Below, in pieces: positions 63,261-64,000 of a DNA stretch of 64,000 bases. Source of the DNA: Paradevosia shaoguanensis. Its GTDB lineage: Bacteria; Pseudomonadota; Alphaproteobacteria; Rhizobiales; Devosiaceae. The stretch's first letter is position 1, and each line of letters starts with the position of its first letter. Position numbers and translations under genes: made by a program. The stretch covers positions 3,588,501 to 3,652,500 of the forward strand of contig NZ_CP068983.1 of the NCBI RefSeq assembly GCF_016801025.1, written 5' to 3'. Under the pieces are notes generated by a model, which did no database searches, was not told the DNA's origin, and was given only the letters and a program-made list of their open reading frames with translations.

Positions 63261-64000
63261 GCCGCACGCTTTACATCCTCCTGCGCAATCCGCTTTCGCT
63301 GGTGGGCATCGTGCTCATCGGTCTGGTGGTCTTTGCCGCAATCTTCGCCGATTTCATCACGCCGTTCCCCGAGCATGTCGGGGCGGTGGTGGACTTCACC
63401 AATTTCAACCAGCCGCCGCACTGGCCGAACATCTTCGGCACCGACCTCGTCGGGCGCGATCTTTTCACCCGCGTGATCTTCGCCTTCCGCACCTCGCTGC
63501 TGCTGGCGGTGGTGGTGCTCGCCATCGCGGTGCCGATCGGTGTCGTGATCGGGCTCATTGCGGGCTACACCGGCGGTTGGGTCGACTATGTGCTGATGCG
63601 CATCACGGACGTCTTCCTCTCGATCCCGCCGCTGGTGCTGGCCATGTCGATCATGGGCCTGCTCGAGCCGTCACTGACCAACGGCATGCTGGCGGTCACC
63701 GCCATGTGGTGGCCGTGGTACACGCGCCTCGTCTACAACATCGTGCGCTCGGAGCGTGAAGAGGGCTATGTGCTGGCCGCCGAAGTCGTCGGGGCCTCGC
63801 GCTGGCACATCATGTTCCGCGAAATCCTGCCCAATTGCGTGCCGGCCATCATCACCAAGATGACGCTGGACTGCGGCTTCGTGATCCTCATCGCGTCTTC
63901 GCTCTCCTTCCTCGGCCTTGGCGTACAGCCGCCGACCCCGGATCTGGGGTCGATGGTGGCGGAGGGCGCCAATTACCTGCCGGATAGCTGGTGGCTGACG
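63257..64000 (+). CDS. ABC importer permease, DppC/OppC type (cut by window edge)
   Basis: Starts at GTG 63257 within the GTGA overlap with the DppB-like gene; 248 codons are in the window and the 3' end is missing. N-terminal TLYILLRNPLSLVGIVLIGLVV, then HWPNIFGTDLVGRDLFTRVIF (the DppC signature) and the EAA loop VLAAEVVGASRWHIMFREILPNCVPAI. ATPase genes probably follow beyond the edge. Confidence 0.92.
   Translation, partial: MSRTLYILLRNPLSLVGIVLIGLVVFAAIFADFITPFPEHVGAVVDFTNFNQPPHWPNIFGTDLVGRDLFTRVIFAFRTSLLLAVVVLAIAVPIGVVIGLIAGYTGGWVDYVLMRITDVFLSIPPLVLAMSIMGLLEPSLTNGMLAVTAMWWPWYTRLVYNIVRSEREEGYVLAAEVVGASRWHIMFREILPNCVPAIITKMTLDCGFVILIASSLSFLGLGVQPPTPDLGSMVAEGANYLPDSWWLT

Overview
This is a GC-rich stretch of bacterial chromosome. 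Its gene content and order suggest an alphaproteobacterium of the Hyphomicrobiales (Rhizobiales), and Devosia or a close relative is my best guess. The reasons are the block pyrB-pyrC'-plsY-dprA-topA, the chain perM-hdaA-ppk1-ppx followed by rnd and aspS, the GatCAB amidotransferase genes, a DUF2076 protein, a malic enzyme fused to a phosphotransacetylase-like domain, frequent TTG/GTG starts with 4-nt gene overlaps, and two families of GC-rich palindromic intergenic repeats. No rRNA, tRNA, insertion sequence, prophage or CRISPR array was seen. The genus is inferred; no 16S or other marker was available.

Layout. 1-7721 (mostly minus): topA (cut by the window edge), an isonitrile hydratase-like gene, a 1-kb repeat-rich gap, then dprA, plsY, an inactive-looking dihydroorotase homologue, pyrB and ruvX. 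7758-8590: a small patch of different base composition with a 50-codon ORF and a DUF2442/HTH gene. 8594-16725: gatC, gatA and gatB spread over 7.5 kb, with two GNAT acetyltransferases, a secreted protein, a pentapeptide-repeat protein, a YjhX-type toxin, a cytochrome c and a chorismate mutase between them. 16780-21259: an AhpD-like protein, a DMT exporter facing a MarR-GNAT fusion regulator, then purN and purM. 21381-34120: perM, hdaA, ppk1, ppx, rnd, aspS, an EAL-domain c-di-GMP phosphodiesterase and maeB. 34387-46015: amn, a possible structured small RNA, a flavin disulfide reductase, a molybdopterin oxidoreductase, a glycosyltransferase, a VasI-like protein, DUF2076, and an operon of three dehydrogenases plus a PAP2 phosphatase, then an inositol monophosphatase.

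46308-64000 is the accessory, nutrient-uptake part. A LacI-type regulator diverges from a complete ABC importer whose last gene is a glycerophosphodiesterase. Next come an alpha/beta hydrolase, a mannitol/fructuronate-type dehydrogenase and a GH51 arabinofuranosidase. DUF2189, VOC, DUF883-like and DUF2235 genes follow. An XRE-cupin regulator with two inverted-repeat operators then precedes a family-5 (dipeptide-type) ABC importer that runs off the window.

How the genes connect. GatCAB plus a His-bearing AspRS points to indirect Asn-tRNA (and Gln-tRNA) synthesis. Ppk1 and Ppx make and degrade polyphosphate and are translationally coupled to HdaA, a regulator of DnaA. PurM and PurN catalyse purine steps; PyrB feeds pyrimidines with a structural PyrC' partner. 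I found no clear-cut new multi-gene system. The best leads are the DUF2442/HTH pair, the terminator-ended structured transcript near 36 kb, the two repeat families, and three local regulatory circuits with visible palindromic operators.
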